Assembly (NCBI GenBank): GCA_964496075.1
Contig: CAZBXB010000002.1
Coordinates: 1-38,268, forward strand
DNA from: UBA1372 sp964496075
GTDB lineage: Bacteria > Patescibacteriota > Microgenomatia > UBA12405
DNA: 38,268 nucleotides
Direction: 5' to 3'
Shown here: positions 1 through 7,812 of the stretch, piece by piece
How positions within the stretch are numbered: the first letter of the stretch is position 1
Layout of the letters: each line of letters begins with the position of its first letter
Program-made: the position numbers and the translations under genes
The notes under the pieces: generated by a model
What the model was told of the DNA's origin: nothing
The model's input: the letters and a program-made list of their open reading frames with translations, nothing else
Database searches by the model: none

Positions 1-1538
1 TGGTGTCTAAAAGGCACCCAATTCTGCTTAATATAATTATTTTCGTCAATTTTGATGCCCAAATGGGTGACGTGACCTTTGTATTCATCGTCGACATCAA
101 GATATATATAGTCGTCACTAATCTTGTAACCTTTTTTGTCTTTAGTGACTTTCCTAAATGGAGCTTCTAAAAAGCCGTATTTGTTGATTTTTGAATAGAG
201 AGCTAAATAGGTGACTAAGCCAATGTTTGGGCCTTCAGGAGATCTGACAGTACAAATTCGACCATATTGTGAACTATGAACATCTCTGATGGAAAAGGAG
301 GCTCTTTCACGGCTTATACCTCCAATACCAACGACAGTGACACGTCTAATTAGATCAACTTCGGAGAGTGGGTTGGTTTGATCAAGGATGGATGAAAGCT
401 GATTTGATCTAAAAAAACTATTTAAGGAGGAAACTAGAGGCTGGGGGTTGATCATTTGAGAAGGCAGAGGCATTTCTTTAGTGCTAATCAGAGTCATTCG
501 TTCTTTGACCATTCTTTCGAATCTTAAAAGGGCGGGCTTGAGGGCAATTTCAGAAACAATTTCACCAACTCTTCTGAGTCTTCGATTAGCAAGACTATCG
601 ATATCGTCTATTTGATGAACCTCACCTTTTTGAAGTTTAATAAGTCTTTTTATAGTATCAATAATGTCTTGTTGAAGAAGAATCCAGTTGTCGGGGTTGG
701 TATTGTCATCTTTTCTGTCAAATTTTTTGTTGATTTTATATCGTCCAACTTCACCCAGTTCATATGTTTTTAGATTGAAAAACCTTTCGGTGAATAGTTT
801 TTGGGCGTTTTCAATGACAGCTGGTTCGCCCGGACGTAATTTTTTGTAGAATTCAATTAAGGCCTCATCTTGGCTTTTGGTACTATCAGCCGCAATGGTA
901 TCTTTTATAAAATCGGAAAATTCGGAAACAAGTTGCTTGTCATTGTAGTCTGCCAAAGCTCTTAAGAAAACAGTAGCTGGTAGTTTTCTTCTTCTGTTAA
1001 TACGGGCAAAGATAACATTTTTGCGACCAACAAAGAATTCTAACCAAGCGCCTCTGACAGGTCTAAGCTCGGCATTGTAGAGGACTTTACCGGTTGATTT
1101 GTCTTGTTCGCCAGTAAAATAAATACCGGGGGATCTAACTAATTGGTTGATTATACCCCGCTCTATACCGCTTATAATAAAAGTGCCCTCTTGGGTCATG
1201 GTGGGGAGATTGAGCAAAAAGACGATTTCTTCTTTTTGTTGACCGGTTCTTTTATTGATTAGATTAGCTTTGACTCGAACAGGAACTGAATAATTTAAAC
1301 CTTTTTGGTGGCAATAATCGGGATCTTGACTAATGGGATCGAAATAAACATGGCTTAATTCTAAAATCCAGTTATTACCTGTGTAATCTGTGATTGGAGA
1401 AATAGACCTAATAGTGTCAGCAAAATCCTTTTCTAAAAACTGTTTCCATGAGTCGCGCTGGACCTCAATAAGATTTAATTTTGGAAGATTAGGGTACTTT
1501 TTACCCCAATTAATTCTTTTGGGAGATGTGCTGGTCAA
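1..1538 (-). CDS. rpoB: RNA polymerase beta subunit, N-terminal part (cut by window edge)
   Basis: Reverse-strand translation gives about 512 residues of the beta subunit of RNA polymerase, which with beta' forms the catalytic core for DNA-directed RNA synthesis. Visible landmarks are the N-terminal RINWGKKYPNL region, the LPTMTQEGTFIISGIERGIINQLVRSPG protrusion region (fork), the rifampicin-pocket region (positions 330-410) and VRSPEGPNIGL. The gene runs off the left edge, so the C-terminal half is missing. No ATG lies between the upstream in-frame TGA and the conserved start region. A TTG at 1538 is the best start because it begins just before the conserved RINWGKK segment. No Shine-Dalgarno precedes it. 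A strong promoter and a hairpin leader lie directly upstream. The family call is certain; the exact start is not. Confidence 0.95.
   Translation of the reverse strand, partial: MTSTSPKRINWGKKYPNLPKLNLIEVQRDSWKQFLEKDFADTIRSISPITDYTGNNWILELSHVYFDPISQDPDYCHQKGLNYSVPVRVKANLINKRTGQQKEEIVFLLNLPTMTQEGTFIISGIERGIINQLVRSPGIYFTGEQDKSTGKVLYNAELRPVRGAWLEFFVGRKNVIFARINRRRKLPATVFLRALADYNDKQLVSEFSDFIKDTIAADSTKSQDEALIEFYKKLRPGEPAVIENAQKLFTERFFNLKTYELGEVGRYKINKKFDRKDDNTNPDNWILLQQDIIDTIKRLIKLQKGEVHQIDDIDSLANRRLRRVGEIVSEIALKPALLRFERMVKERMTLISTKEMPLPSQMINPQPLVSSLNSFFRSNQLSSILDQTNPLSEVDLIRRVTVVGIGGISRERASFSIRDVHSSQYGRICTVRSPEGPNIGLVTYLALYSKINKYGFLEAPFRKVTKDKKGYKISDDYIYLDVDDEYKGHVTHLGIKIDENNYIKQNWVPFRH
330..410 (-). 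other. rpoB: Rifampicin-pocket segment of RpoB with altered contact residues
   Basis: These 27 codons align without gaps to E. coli RpoB 507-533 (anchors QLS, DQ, NPLSE and RR). At positions where substitutions cause rifampicin resistance in E. coli and Mycobacterium, this protein has Ser for Gln513, Leu for His526 and Thr for Ser531. Phe514 is also Ile and Leu533 is Val. Asp516 and Arg529 are kept. The alignment is seen directly; the resistance prediction is inference. Confidence 0.8.
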
Positions 1539-1571
1539 AGGTTTCGAGTTTGGCTTTTTAATGGTAATAAC

Positions 1572-1591
1572 AAAAAGAGGCTTATCGCCTC
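1572..1591 (-). terminator. Hairpin plus U-tract in the rpoB leader
   Basis: On the minus strand the sequence reads GAGGC-GATAA-GCCTC followed by TTTTT, a 5-bp GC-rich stem with a U-tract. It lies downstream of the predicted rpoB start site (about 1595) and upstream of the start codon. It could end transcripts arriving from the 1638-2246 gene, attenuate rpoB, or protect the mRNA 5' end. Confidence 0.55.
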
Positions 1592-1601
1592 ACGTCTTGC
1601 T

Positions 1602-1630
1602 ATTATATATATACAGTATATATAGGTCAA
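1602..1630 (-). promoter_or_regulatory. Strong sigma-70-type promoter of rpoB
   Basis: The minus strand has TTGACC (1625-1630), a 17-bp spacer and a perfect TATAAT (1602-1607), the best promoter in the window. The predicted start is about 1595, giving a leader of about 57 nt. The spacer contains a perfect AT-rich dyad (1606-1624, centred on one T) that could be a protein-binding site or a chance result of alternating AT. Confidence 0.8.
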
Positions 1631-1637
1631 CAAGTAA

Positions 1638-2246
1638 TTATAGACTGGGTGTAATTTGGATACAGTCTTTTTCAGTACAAGTAATTTGTGGTCCGGAGTC
1701 GCCTTCAAGACAAGTACAGGTATTACAGTCATCCTGAGAAGGAACCGTATCACCTACCTGATAGATTATATCATTGAGATCACAAACTGAGTCGGTCTGT
1801 GTTGGGACATCGGTTGGGTTGACGGCAGTGGTGGGGACCGGTGCTGTCGGCGACTGACCGGCAGGGCTAGATAGACTACTGGTACCAGCTTGCTGAAGAG
1901 TTAAATAATCTTTGACTAAAAGCCCAACTAAAACAAGAAAGACTAGAGCTGAGATGTAAAAAAGATATTTAAATAAATTAAATTTTTTCTTGGGTGGTGG
2001 AGGCTCTGGAAGTGGATCCGGCTCGGGTGGTGTAGATGAAGGCAGTTCGGTTGTTGGAGATAAAGGAGGTGTGGGTGGTAGTGGAGGAATGGGTATATCA
2101 AGATTGGGTTTGGCTGGGTTTTTGTCTAACTCCTGGCTATATTCATCTAAAATTTGCTGATATTTTTGCTGATCTTCTGATTTGACTTCAGAAGTTTGAT
2201 CAGGAGCTTTGGTATCGATGATTGGGTTGGTGTCATTTGTATCCAT
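1638..2246 (-). CDS. Type II membrane protein with pacifastin/VWC-like cysteine domain
   Basis: This 202-aa protein has a polar N-terminus (1-45), a proline-rich stretch (46-86), lysines before one membrane segment (about 93-112), a Ser/Thr/Pro linker and a C-terminal cysteine domain. The six cysteines are 155, 174, 177, 179, 190 and 195, spaced C-x18-C-N-T-C-T-C-x10-C-T-x3-C with GDT-P before the second. That is the pattern of pacifastin light-chain inhibitors and of the first half of von Willebrand factor C domains. By the positive-inside rule the cysteine domain should face outside. A pacifastin inhibitor with this frame would have Glu192 at P1. I chose ATG 2246 over an in-frame TTG 6 bases upstream. 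The gene is divergent from miaB. Function is unknown; inhibitor or adhesion module are both possible. Confidence 0.8.
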   Translation of the reverse strand: MDTNDTNPIIDTKAPDQTSEVKSEDQQKYQQILDEYSQELDKNPAKPNLDIPIPPLPPTPPLSPTTELPSSTPPEPDPLPEPPPPKKKFNLFKYLFYISALVFLVLVGLLVKDYLTLQQAGTSSLSSPAGQSPTAPVPTTAVNPTDVPTQTDSVCDLNDIIYQVGDTVPSQDDCNTCTCLEGDSGPQITCTEKDCIQITPSL

Positions 2247-2296
2247 AATCAATAATGGCAGATTTTAGGAGATGATTCAATAGATTAAATGTTTGA

Positions 2297-2302
2297 TAAA
2301 AT
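2297..2302 (+). promoter_or_regulatory. Extended -10 box immediately before miaB
   Basis: TGATAAAAT (TG at 2294-2295, hexamer 2297-2302) ends 6 nt before ATG 2308, so transcription would start at or next to the start codon. The -35 region is weak. The same nonamer precedes alaS. Confidence 0.5.
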
Positions 2303-2307
2303 CGGGA

Positions 2308-3432
2308 ATGAAGAGATTTTATATTAAAAGCTTTGGTTGTGTTCAAAATACGGTTGATGCTGAATTGATTGAACAAATCTACTTAATCAAGGGCTACCAA
2401 AAAGTTGATAGTTTTTCTGAAGCTGATGTAGTCATAATTAATAGCTGTGTAGTAAGGGAATCGGCCGAAAATAGAGTTTACGGACTAATAAATGAAATAG
2501 AAAAGTATGCCAGGAAGAAAAAAAGAAAAATTGAAATAGTAGTAACCGGTTGCCTGGTTGGCTGGAGTGACAAAAGCAAAGCCAAAAAAAGAAGCCTGAC
2601 TGATAGTTTTTCCCGAATTTCGTTTGTATCTTTGTCTAAATTAACGGGGAGTGAAGGTAAGACGGCCATAATAGACGAGACGGGGTTATTGTCGATAAGT
2701 TTTGGTTGTAATAATTTTTGCTCATACTGCGTGGTACCAATGGCGCGTGGTTCGGAAAAATCACGAGAATTTAATCAAGTTATAAGTGAGGCTAGGCAAA
2801 TAAGGCTAAAAGGGGTAAAACAAATATTGTTAATTGGTCAAACCGTCAACTCATATGGAGCTGATTTAGTAAGAAAGAGAAAAGAGTTTAAACTTCCAAG
2901 CGGTAAAACCGTTAAAGTGGTCATGGTTAAATCGATGGGCAAGGCAAGGATTCCGACACTATTCCCTTATTTACTAGAAGAGGTAAGTAAAATGGGTTTT
3001 GAAAAAGTATCCTTCGTATCCTCAAACCCATGGGATTTTTCTGATGAATTGATTGAAGTTATTGCCAAAAACAAGAATATTGATCGACTGATACACTTGC
3101 CTATCCAATCCGGCGATGACGAGATTTTGGCAAAAATGAATAGAGCTTATACAGTTAAGAAATACTGCGATCTTGTAGTTAAAATCAGAAAACACATTCC
3201 CGGAGTAAAAATTAGTACTGATATTATCATCGGCTTTCCAGGTGAGACTGATGACATATTTGAAAAATCATTTAATGTTTACAAAAATATTGGATTTGAT
3301 ATCGCATATTTAAATAAATATTCACAAAGAGTTGGAACTGTGGCGGCTAAATTATATGAAGATAATATTTTGCAATCGGTCAAGAAAGACAGATGGACTA
3401 GACTAAATAAATTAATTAATGAAAAGGCCTAG
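2308..3432 (+). CDS. miaB: MiaB-type tRNA methylthiotransferase lacking TRAM
   Basis: This 374-aa radical-SAM enzyme belongs to the methylthiotransferase family that adds a methylthio group to i6A37 of tRNAs. The auxiliary [4Fe-4S] cysteines are C11, C47 and C82; the radical-SAM CxxxCxxC motif is C134, C138 and C141. The NSCVVRESAENRVYG segment resembles MiaB more than RimO or MtaB. The protein stops at about LNKLINEKA, where the RNA-binding TRAM domain would normally begin. It also carries a basic insertion (about 195-215) after the YGAD motif. ATG 2308 was chosen over an upstream TTG at 2293 because the family starts with K-x-F/Y-I-K-S-F-G-C. It is one of only three plus-strand genes and its stop codon overlaps that of mltG. 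Confidence 0.9.
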   Translation: MKRFYIKSFGCVQNTVDAELIEQIYLIKGYQKVDSFSEADVVIINSCVVRESAENRVYGLINEIEKYARKKKRKIEIVVTGCLVGWSDKSKAKKRSLTDSFSRISFVSLSKLTGSEGKTAIIDETGLLSISFGCNNFCSYCVVPMARGSEKSREFNQVISEARQIRLKGVKQILLIGQTVNSYGADLVRKRKEFKLPSGKTVKVVMVKSMGKARIPTLFPYLLEEVSKMGFEKVSFVSSNPWDFSDELIEVIAKNKNIDRLIHLPIQSGDDEILAKMNRAYTVKKYCDLVVKIRKHIPGVKISTDIIIGFPGETDDIFEKSFNVYKNIGFDIAYLNKYSQRVGTVAAKLYEDNILQSVKKDRWTRLNKLINEKA

Positions 3433-4385
3433 AGATACTGGGAAATGTTTTGGTTGTGTTCTTCAAGTGTAGTGGCAAAATGCATTTTATTATCATTGCC
3501 GGTAATGTAGTAGATATAATCAGATTCGGTCGGGACAAGGGCGGCATAAATTGAATCGTAGCCAGGATTGCAAATAGGAGTGGGAGGTAAGCTTGGATTT
3601 TTGTAGGTATTAAATGGAGAATCAATTGACAGATTGGCTTTGGCGATTGGCTGCCAATAACTTTGAGGAGAAGACTGACTATCCAAGGCATACTGAACTG
3701 TGGCGTCAACTTGAAGAGGCATACCAAGCTCTAAGCGATTATAAAGAATGCCGGCAACCATTTGCTTTGACTCAAGAGTGCGAGCTTCTCTCTCAACTAA
3801 GGAAGCCAAGATAATGGCTTCTGTTTGGCCAACTTTTTTGGTGGTGTTATCGAGAGCTTTTAAATATTTTTGATCAAAGTTTTGTTTGGTCTGCTTTATA
3901 AAAAAATCTATATCCTTTGTTTGAGGAATCGAATAGGTATCGGGAAAGATGTAGCCCTGGCTATTTTTGGCCATATAAAGAAAAGATTTGGCATCAAAAA
4001 AGTTGTTTTCTTCTAAATAAGAAGCAATTTCCTCGTTTCGCCAACCTTCGATGATTTGGATCCACATGTCATGACTACCACCAGTAGCCAGAGATCTAGC
4101 TATTTGTTGATTGTCCATAGAAGTGTCTAGATTGAAACTGCCAGCTCTAAGTTTGTCATGGAGACCAAGAAAGTAAGTGTTTAATTTAAAAACTAAACTA
4201 TTTTTTACTAATTCGTTTTGCTGGAGACGGGTAGCAATGCTATCAAGACTGTCACCTTTGTTTATTACAAAAACTTTTGTCTGAGATGTAGAAGAAGGCG
4301 AAGAAGAGCTGACTAAATAAAATACAAAAACAGATAAGCAGACAAGAGTAAAAAAGGATAATAAAAAGAGTAAGGCTTTTTTCAT
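3429..4385 (-). CDS. mltG: Endolytic murein transglycosylase MltG
   Basis: This 318-aa protein of the YceG/MltG family cleaves nascent glycan strands at the outer face of the membrane and helps set strand length. Residues 5-26 form the membrane anchor. A LysM-like segment follows (INKGDSLDSIATRL, about 41-54), then the catalytic domain with YIFPDTY (145-151) and ASLVERE, in which Glu198 matches the catalytic glutamate. The NTYKNPSLPPTPICNPG motif near the C-terminus is typical of the family. Its ATG shares one base with the stop of the upstream zinc-ribbon gene (TAATG), suggesting coupled translation. At the other end its TAG and the miaB TAG share the palindrome CTAG. It implies that this organism makes its own peptidoglycan. 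Confidence 0.93.
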   Translation of the reverse strand: MKKALLFLLSFFTLVCLSVFVFYLVSSSSPSSTSQTKVFVINKGDSLDSIATRLQQNELVKNSLVFKLNTYFLGLHDKLRAGSFNLDTSMDNQQIARSLATGGSHDMWIQIIEGWRNEEIASYLEENNFFDAKSFLYMAKNSQGYIFPDTYSIPQTKDIDFFIKQTKQNFDQKYLKALDNTTKKVGQTEAIILASLVEREARTLESKQMVAGILYNRLELGMPLQVDATVQYALDSQSSPQSYWQPIAKANLSIDSPFNTYKNPSLPPTPICNPGYDSIYAALVPTESDYIYYITGNDNKMHFATTLEEHNQNISQYL

Positions 4386-4582
4386 TAAATTTCGTCAAAG
4401 AGAGCTCTTCGGTAGCTGTTTTTTTGCTTATTTTTGATAAAGATACGACCGCATTGACAAGTGACGGTGGTCTGACCTTTAACTTTTTTCTTTTTACCTT
4501 TAGCAAGTGGTGTACCACAACCAACACAGCGTCCTTGAGATAAAAGCCAAGCTTGAATTGGGGAAATTAAGTTTTTTATCAT
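4385..4582 (-). CDS. Small zinc-ribbon protein, function unknown
   Basis: This 65-aa protein has two cysteine pairs, C19-x2-C22 and C42-x-C44, separated by a lysine-rich stretch, as in a small zinc ribbon. The C-terminus is basic. It lies between ruvX and mltG and overlaps the mltG start by one base, so it is probably cotranscribed with both. No catalytic motif is visible and I do not recognise a named family. A nucleic-acid-binding role is plausible from the zinc ribbon and basic charge, but that is inference. Confidence 0.75.
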   Translation of the reverse strand: MIKNLISPIQAWLLSQGRCVGCGTPLAKGKKKKVKGQTTVTCQCGRIFIKNKQKNSYRRALFDEI

Positions 4583-4597
4583 ATTTTTTAATAATTA

Positions 4598-4981
4598 TTA
4601 AGCGAGGGCGCGCCTTAAAATAACGGCGGCTGAAATGGCATCAATTTTTTGTTTGTAATCTTTCTTCTTGCCCTTGTTATTAAGGTATATTTGAGTTGCC
4701 TCAATGGTAGAGACTGTTTCTTCAACTGTCTCTACAGAACATTTTAACATGGTAGATAGCTTGTCTACAAAGTGTTTTGTCTTGAGTGCGAACTGGCCCG
4801 TCGACATACCGACATACACTTTTGATATTTGGTATTCATCAATGACAGAGATAATGTTTTTGTAAATATCCGGGTTATTTTCGACCACAGATAGAGGTGA
4901 AATAGCTCCTAGAATGGAAATTGCCAGACCGATATTTTTAGTACCGTAATCAATGGCTAGACAATTTTTTTTAGATATCAA
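4598..4981 (-). CDS. ruvX: RuvX/YqgF-family Holliday-junction resolvase-like nuclease
   Basis: This 127-aa RNase H-fold protein is of normal length for RuvX/YqgF, a family linked to Holliday-junction resolution and 16S rRNA 5'-end processing. Visible motifs are AIDYGTKNIGLAIS (first acidic residue, Asp11), VYVGMSTG, ETVSTIEA with its glutamate, and KIDAISAAVIL with the last catalytic aspartate. The start is TTG at 4981, inside the last codons of the sortase gene (11-base overlap); no ATG is available before the first motif. The gene sits in an envelope operon, a position that may reflect operon packing rather than function. Confidence 0.9.
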   Translation of the reverse strand: MISKKNCLAIDYGTKNIGLAISILGAISPLSVVENNPDIYKNIISVIDEYQISKVYVGMSTGQFALKTKHFVDKLSTMLKCSVETVEETVSTIEATQIYLNNKGKKKDYKQKIDAISAAVILRRALA

Positions 4982-5705
4982 CTATTTTTGCCTTAATTAT
5001 TAAACGTCTAAGATAAGTTCCCGGCGGACTACAGGTAATTATACTTAAAAATCGACCATCATAGCGTTGTTCTAAAACTGTTAAATCAGAGGGTGGGACT
5101 TCAAACATTTGCTCAACCACGTATTTGTAATTGACGTTATCGTAATCAACAAATATCTCATCACCTTGGTCGAGCTTATAAAGGGTGGAGAATATGGTCA
5201 GATATGACTTTGGATTAAAAAACTGGGGCAAAACTGAATGGCCAAAAATTACTGTATTGCCAAGTTGACCAGGAGTAGCAGTGTTGGGATAGTGAACCAG
5301 GCTTTTTTTGAGATCATCGCCACCAATAACCACTTTGGCCTGGTCAATTTTTAGCTTAGGTATGGAAATAGTATAGGGTTGAAGTGAGGCAGAAGTATTT
5401 TGGCTTAAATCGGCTTGGCCATTTTGAACAAACCAGTTACTAAGATGAGTGTAATCAGTGTCGGTTTGGCCCAGTAGAGTGCCTTGATTGTAAAATTTAG
5501 TTGATAAAGGAGACAATATTTGACTAAATTGACCGGTGTATTTTAAGGAAAATGACAAAATTGGGTAGATGGCTGAGCTAAGTAAAACTATGCCGGCGAC
5601 AAATAAAAGGATGGCTAACTTTTTCTTGGTTGCTTTTGTTAATCGCTTTGAAAAAGAAGATTTGTCGGTAGGAGAATGGCCCTTTTTAAGATAGACATAG
5701 CTCAT
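4971..5705 (-). CDS. Sortase, class D/E-like
   Basis: This 244-aa membrane-anchored transpeptidase would cut sorting signals of exported proteins and join them to an envelope acceptor. A basic N-terminus (7-29) precedes a membrane segment (30-52). The sortase domain has TVIFGHS with catalytic His156, LSIITC with Cys225, and Arg233/Arg234 in the TYLRRLI segment. ATG 5705 overlaps the stop of the upstream 695-aa gene as ATGA, so translation is probably coupled. The gene at 14716-15201 encodes a protein ending in LPAVG-membrane-basic tail and is a plausible substrate. The class assignment is tentative; the sortase identity is firm. Confidence 0.92.
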   Translation of the reverse strand: MSYVYLKKGHSPTDKSSFSKRLTKATKKKLAILLFVAGIVLLSSAIYPILSFSLKYTGQFSQILSPLSTKFYNQGTLLGQTDTDYTHLSNWFVQNGQADLSQNTSASLQPYTISIPKLKIDQAKVVIGGDDLKKSLVHYPNTATPGQLGNTVIFGHSVLPQFFNPKSYLTIFSTLYKLDQGDEIFVDYDNVNYKYVVEQMFEVPPSDLTVLEQRYDGRFLSIITCSPPGTYLRRLIIKAKIVDI

Positions 5706-7789
5706 ATTTCTGATTTGATTACCAAATTGATGTTTGATTTAAGTATGGGTAAAAAAGGTAGAGGGCCAAAAGGAGAGTTTGATCTTAGATTAAAATCGTA
5801 GGCTCTTTGAATGTTTGAGTGCAAGATATCAACAAAACGGCGATTGCTTTTTAAGGTAAGGAGTTGTCTGATAAGGTCAAAGTCAATTTGAGGACTGGCT
5901 TTACCGGTAATATTAAGATTTCCCGATAAATCTTGTTTGGAAATAAAGTCAAACATTAACTGTGAGTTGACAATATCAATGGCCTGTTCAAATTCAGTTG
6001 ATTTTGAGACAAAGTCGATAATACTGGCAATTTCATCTGGATTTAGGCTGTAATAACTAACAATAGCCTCCATGCTGGCATCAAGAGTATCTGCTTGTTC
6101 TCCTATTTCCCGACTATATTCAATATTGCTCTGTTTAGTGGTAACTGTTGATTTTAATAAGTATTGATTGGACTCGTCGGGTTGACCGGAAGATAAGTTT
6201 TGGTCGACTTTTTGTTTAAGTCTGTCTTCCAAAACCTGTTGATCATCTTTAGCAACACTTTGGACTTGTCGACTATTGCCACCGGCAAAAGAGTCTTGGA
6301 CCCTGGCAATCAATTGAGTCTCGTCGAAACTGTCAACAAACAGAACCGTGTTTTCGACTATATTGCCTTGTTGACCGATATCGCTAGCTTCGGAAACGGC
6401 CACTGTCTTGCCCATGGCAATTAAACCCTGATCCAGATTAAGAGAACTGGCGTCAATTTGAATATCGTTTAAAAGTTGAAAACTAATACCCGAGTCGGTC
6501 TTTAATATTTGGCCGGCTGAAAGATTAACAGCTTGATCTGTTTTGTTAAAAATAACAATTTTACCTTGAGCCTCGTCTCCAACAGTAATACTGCCGGTGG
6601 TATTAATCTGATCTTGAATAAGAAGTTTATTTTCTGCTAAAACAACGGCGATAATATTTTGGTCAAACTGGGAAGAACTTATGTCTGGGTCTATGGTTAC
6701 AAGTTTGGTTAGATTAAGATCAAGAGGAGTAACAAAAACATCGATATTTACTTTGTAAAAAAATATAAAAAGAAGAGAGGGAATTAAAATTACTAAAGGA
6801 ATAACAAAATAAAACCACTTGGTCGGTAATTTTATTTTGGGTAATTTAAAGTTAAATTTTTTTTGAGTTGGTGGGGGTGAAGCAGGGGTGGGTGCGTCAA
6901 CTTGGACCGGGACGAAGTTGTCAAAAGTATCTAATTGAGCAGCTTCGGCCTGTTGCAAGTTTGATGAAAAACCGAGATCGGAAGGACTAAGCTGGTCAAG
7001 GGTATGATGGTCATCTAAATCGGCTATTTCTTGGTCTGGTTCGGGTTCAGTTGTATCAGATATGTCTGGTGTGAAAGTGTCGTCTTTGATTAACTGAGAG
7101 TTAATTGTATCTAAAAATATATTGTCTATCTGTTTTTGATCAAAAAAGACAATGTCAGGAAAATGAAGAAAAACATCTTGTTTGTCTTTATCAACCCAGG
7201 CGTAGTTGTTAAAATCCAAAACAGTTTGACGAGAAAAATCACCCCAGACAAATATTTTTGGAGTCGGAGAAAAATCATCTTTGAGTCTAACGATGATATT
7301 TTCACAAATTAGAGGTATGCTGTCGGCCGTATCTATGTCCTGAGATAGCCTTTTTTTGATAATACCCATGTCCGAAAGAGAAACAGTAACCTTGTTAGCT
7401 GATAGGTCTATAAGAATCGGACTGGAAGGAACGCCTTGTTCTTGATTGAAATAATCTAAAACCGCTTCATCTGAGGATATAAAACCTAAGGGCTTAAGAC
7501 TATGTTTTTGACAGAGACCACTAATTAGTTGGTTTTTGGATTTGTTGATTTTACCGTCAGAATCGATCCAGGCATAGGGTAAGACAAGAGCAATTAAGTC
7601 CGGTTTTTGGCTAGAAGATGGTAATGTTTCCGCAAGGGACTGGTCAAAACTAAGCAGTAAGCTGTCACTATCAACAAAGTTACTAATTTGAGAAGTTGCT
7701 AAAATGTCGTGGCCCTTGCCGGTGGAGACAAGCAGAGTCTTGATAGTGTCGGAATGACCGAAAACGACAATAAGAATATTTTGACTCAT
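5702..7789 (-). CDS. Large membrane protein: actin-like N-domain plus baseplate-J-like C-domain
   Basis: This 695-aa protein has a soluble N-terminal domain (1-240) whose ILIDLSANKVTVSL and IFVWGDFSRQTVLDF segments recall the actin/PilM ATPase fold, but without a clear nucleotide-binding signature. An acidic linker (240-300) and a Pro/Lys stretch lead to one membrane segment (about 325-345). The C-terminal part (346-695) contains GSITVGDEAQGKIVIFNKT and the AGQILKTDSGISFQLL segment, the style of beta-rich domains annotated as baseplate-J-like in Patescibacteria. It is translationally coupled (ATGA) to the sortase, so it may be part of a surface-assembly machine. A TATGCT hexamer lies 6 nt before the ATG. 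The domain calls are fold-level guesses. Confidence 0.65.
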   Translation of the reverse strand: MSQNILIVVFGHSDTIKTLLVSTGKGHDILATSQISNFVDSDSLLLSFDQSLAETLPSSSQKPDLIALVLPYAWIDSDGKINKSKNQLISGLCQKHSLKPLGFISSDEAVLDYFNQEQGVPSSPILIDLSANKVTVSLSDMGIIKKRLSQDIDTADSIPLICENIIVRLKDDFSPTPKIFVWGDFSRQTVLDFNNYAWVDKDKQDVFLHFPDIVFFDQKQIDNIFLDTINSQLIKDDTFTPDISDTTEPEPDQEIADLDDHHTLDQLSPSDLGFSSNLQQAEAAQLDTFDNFVPVQVDAPTPASPPPTQKKFNFKLPKIKLPTKWFYFVIPLVILIPSLLFIFFYKVNIDVFVTPLDLNLTKLVTIDPDISSSQFDQNIIAVVLAENKLLIQDQINTTGSITVGDEAQGKIVIFNKTDQAVNLSAGQILKTDSGISFQLLNDIQIDASSLNLDQGLIAMGKTVAVSEASDIGQQGNIVENTVLFVDSFDETQLIARVQDSFAGGNSRQVQSVAKDDQQVLEDRLKQKVDQNLSSGQPDESNQYLLKSTVTTKQSNIEYSREIGEQADTLDASMEAIVSYYSLNPDEIASIIDFVSKSTEFEQAIDIVNSQLMFDFISKQDLSGNLNITGKASPQIDFDLIRQLLTLKSNRRFVDILHSNIQRAYDFNLRSNSPFGPLPFLPILKSNINLVIKSEI

Positions 7790-7794
7790 AAATA

Positions 7795-7800
7795 AGCATA
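7795..7800 (-). promoter_or_regulatory. Possible -10 box of the envelope operon
   Basis: TATGCT ends 6 nt before ATG 7789, in the 23-nt gap after alaS. There is no clear -35. It is listed because the spacing matches many other starts here. Confidence 0.3.
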
Positions 7801-7812
7801 CAACACAAAGGC

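Noticed and set aside
1390..1737. 115-aa plus-strand frame across the rpoB start and its promoter
   Set aside because: It is antisense to rpoB and to the end of the pacifastin-like gene, and it runs through the rpoB promoter; no supporting motif.
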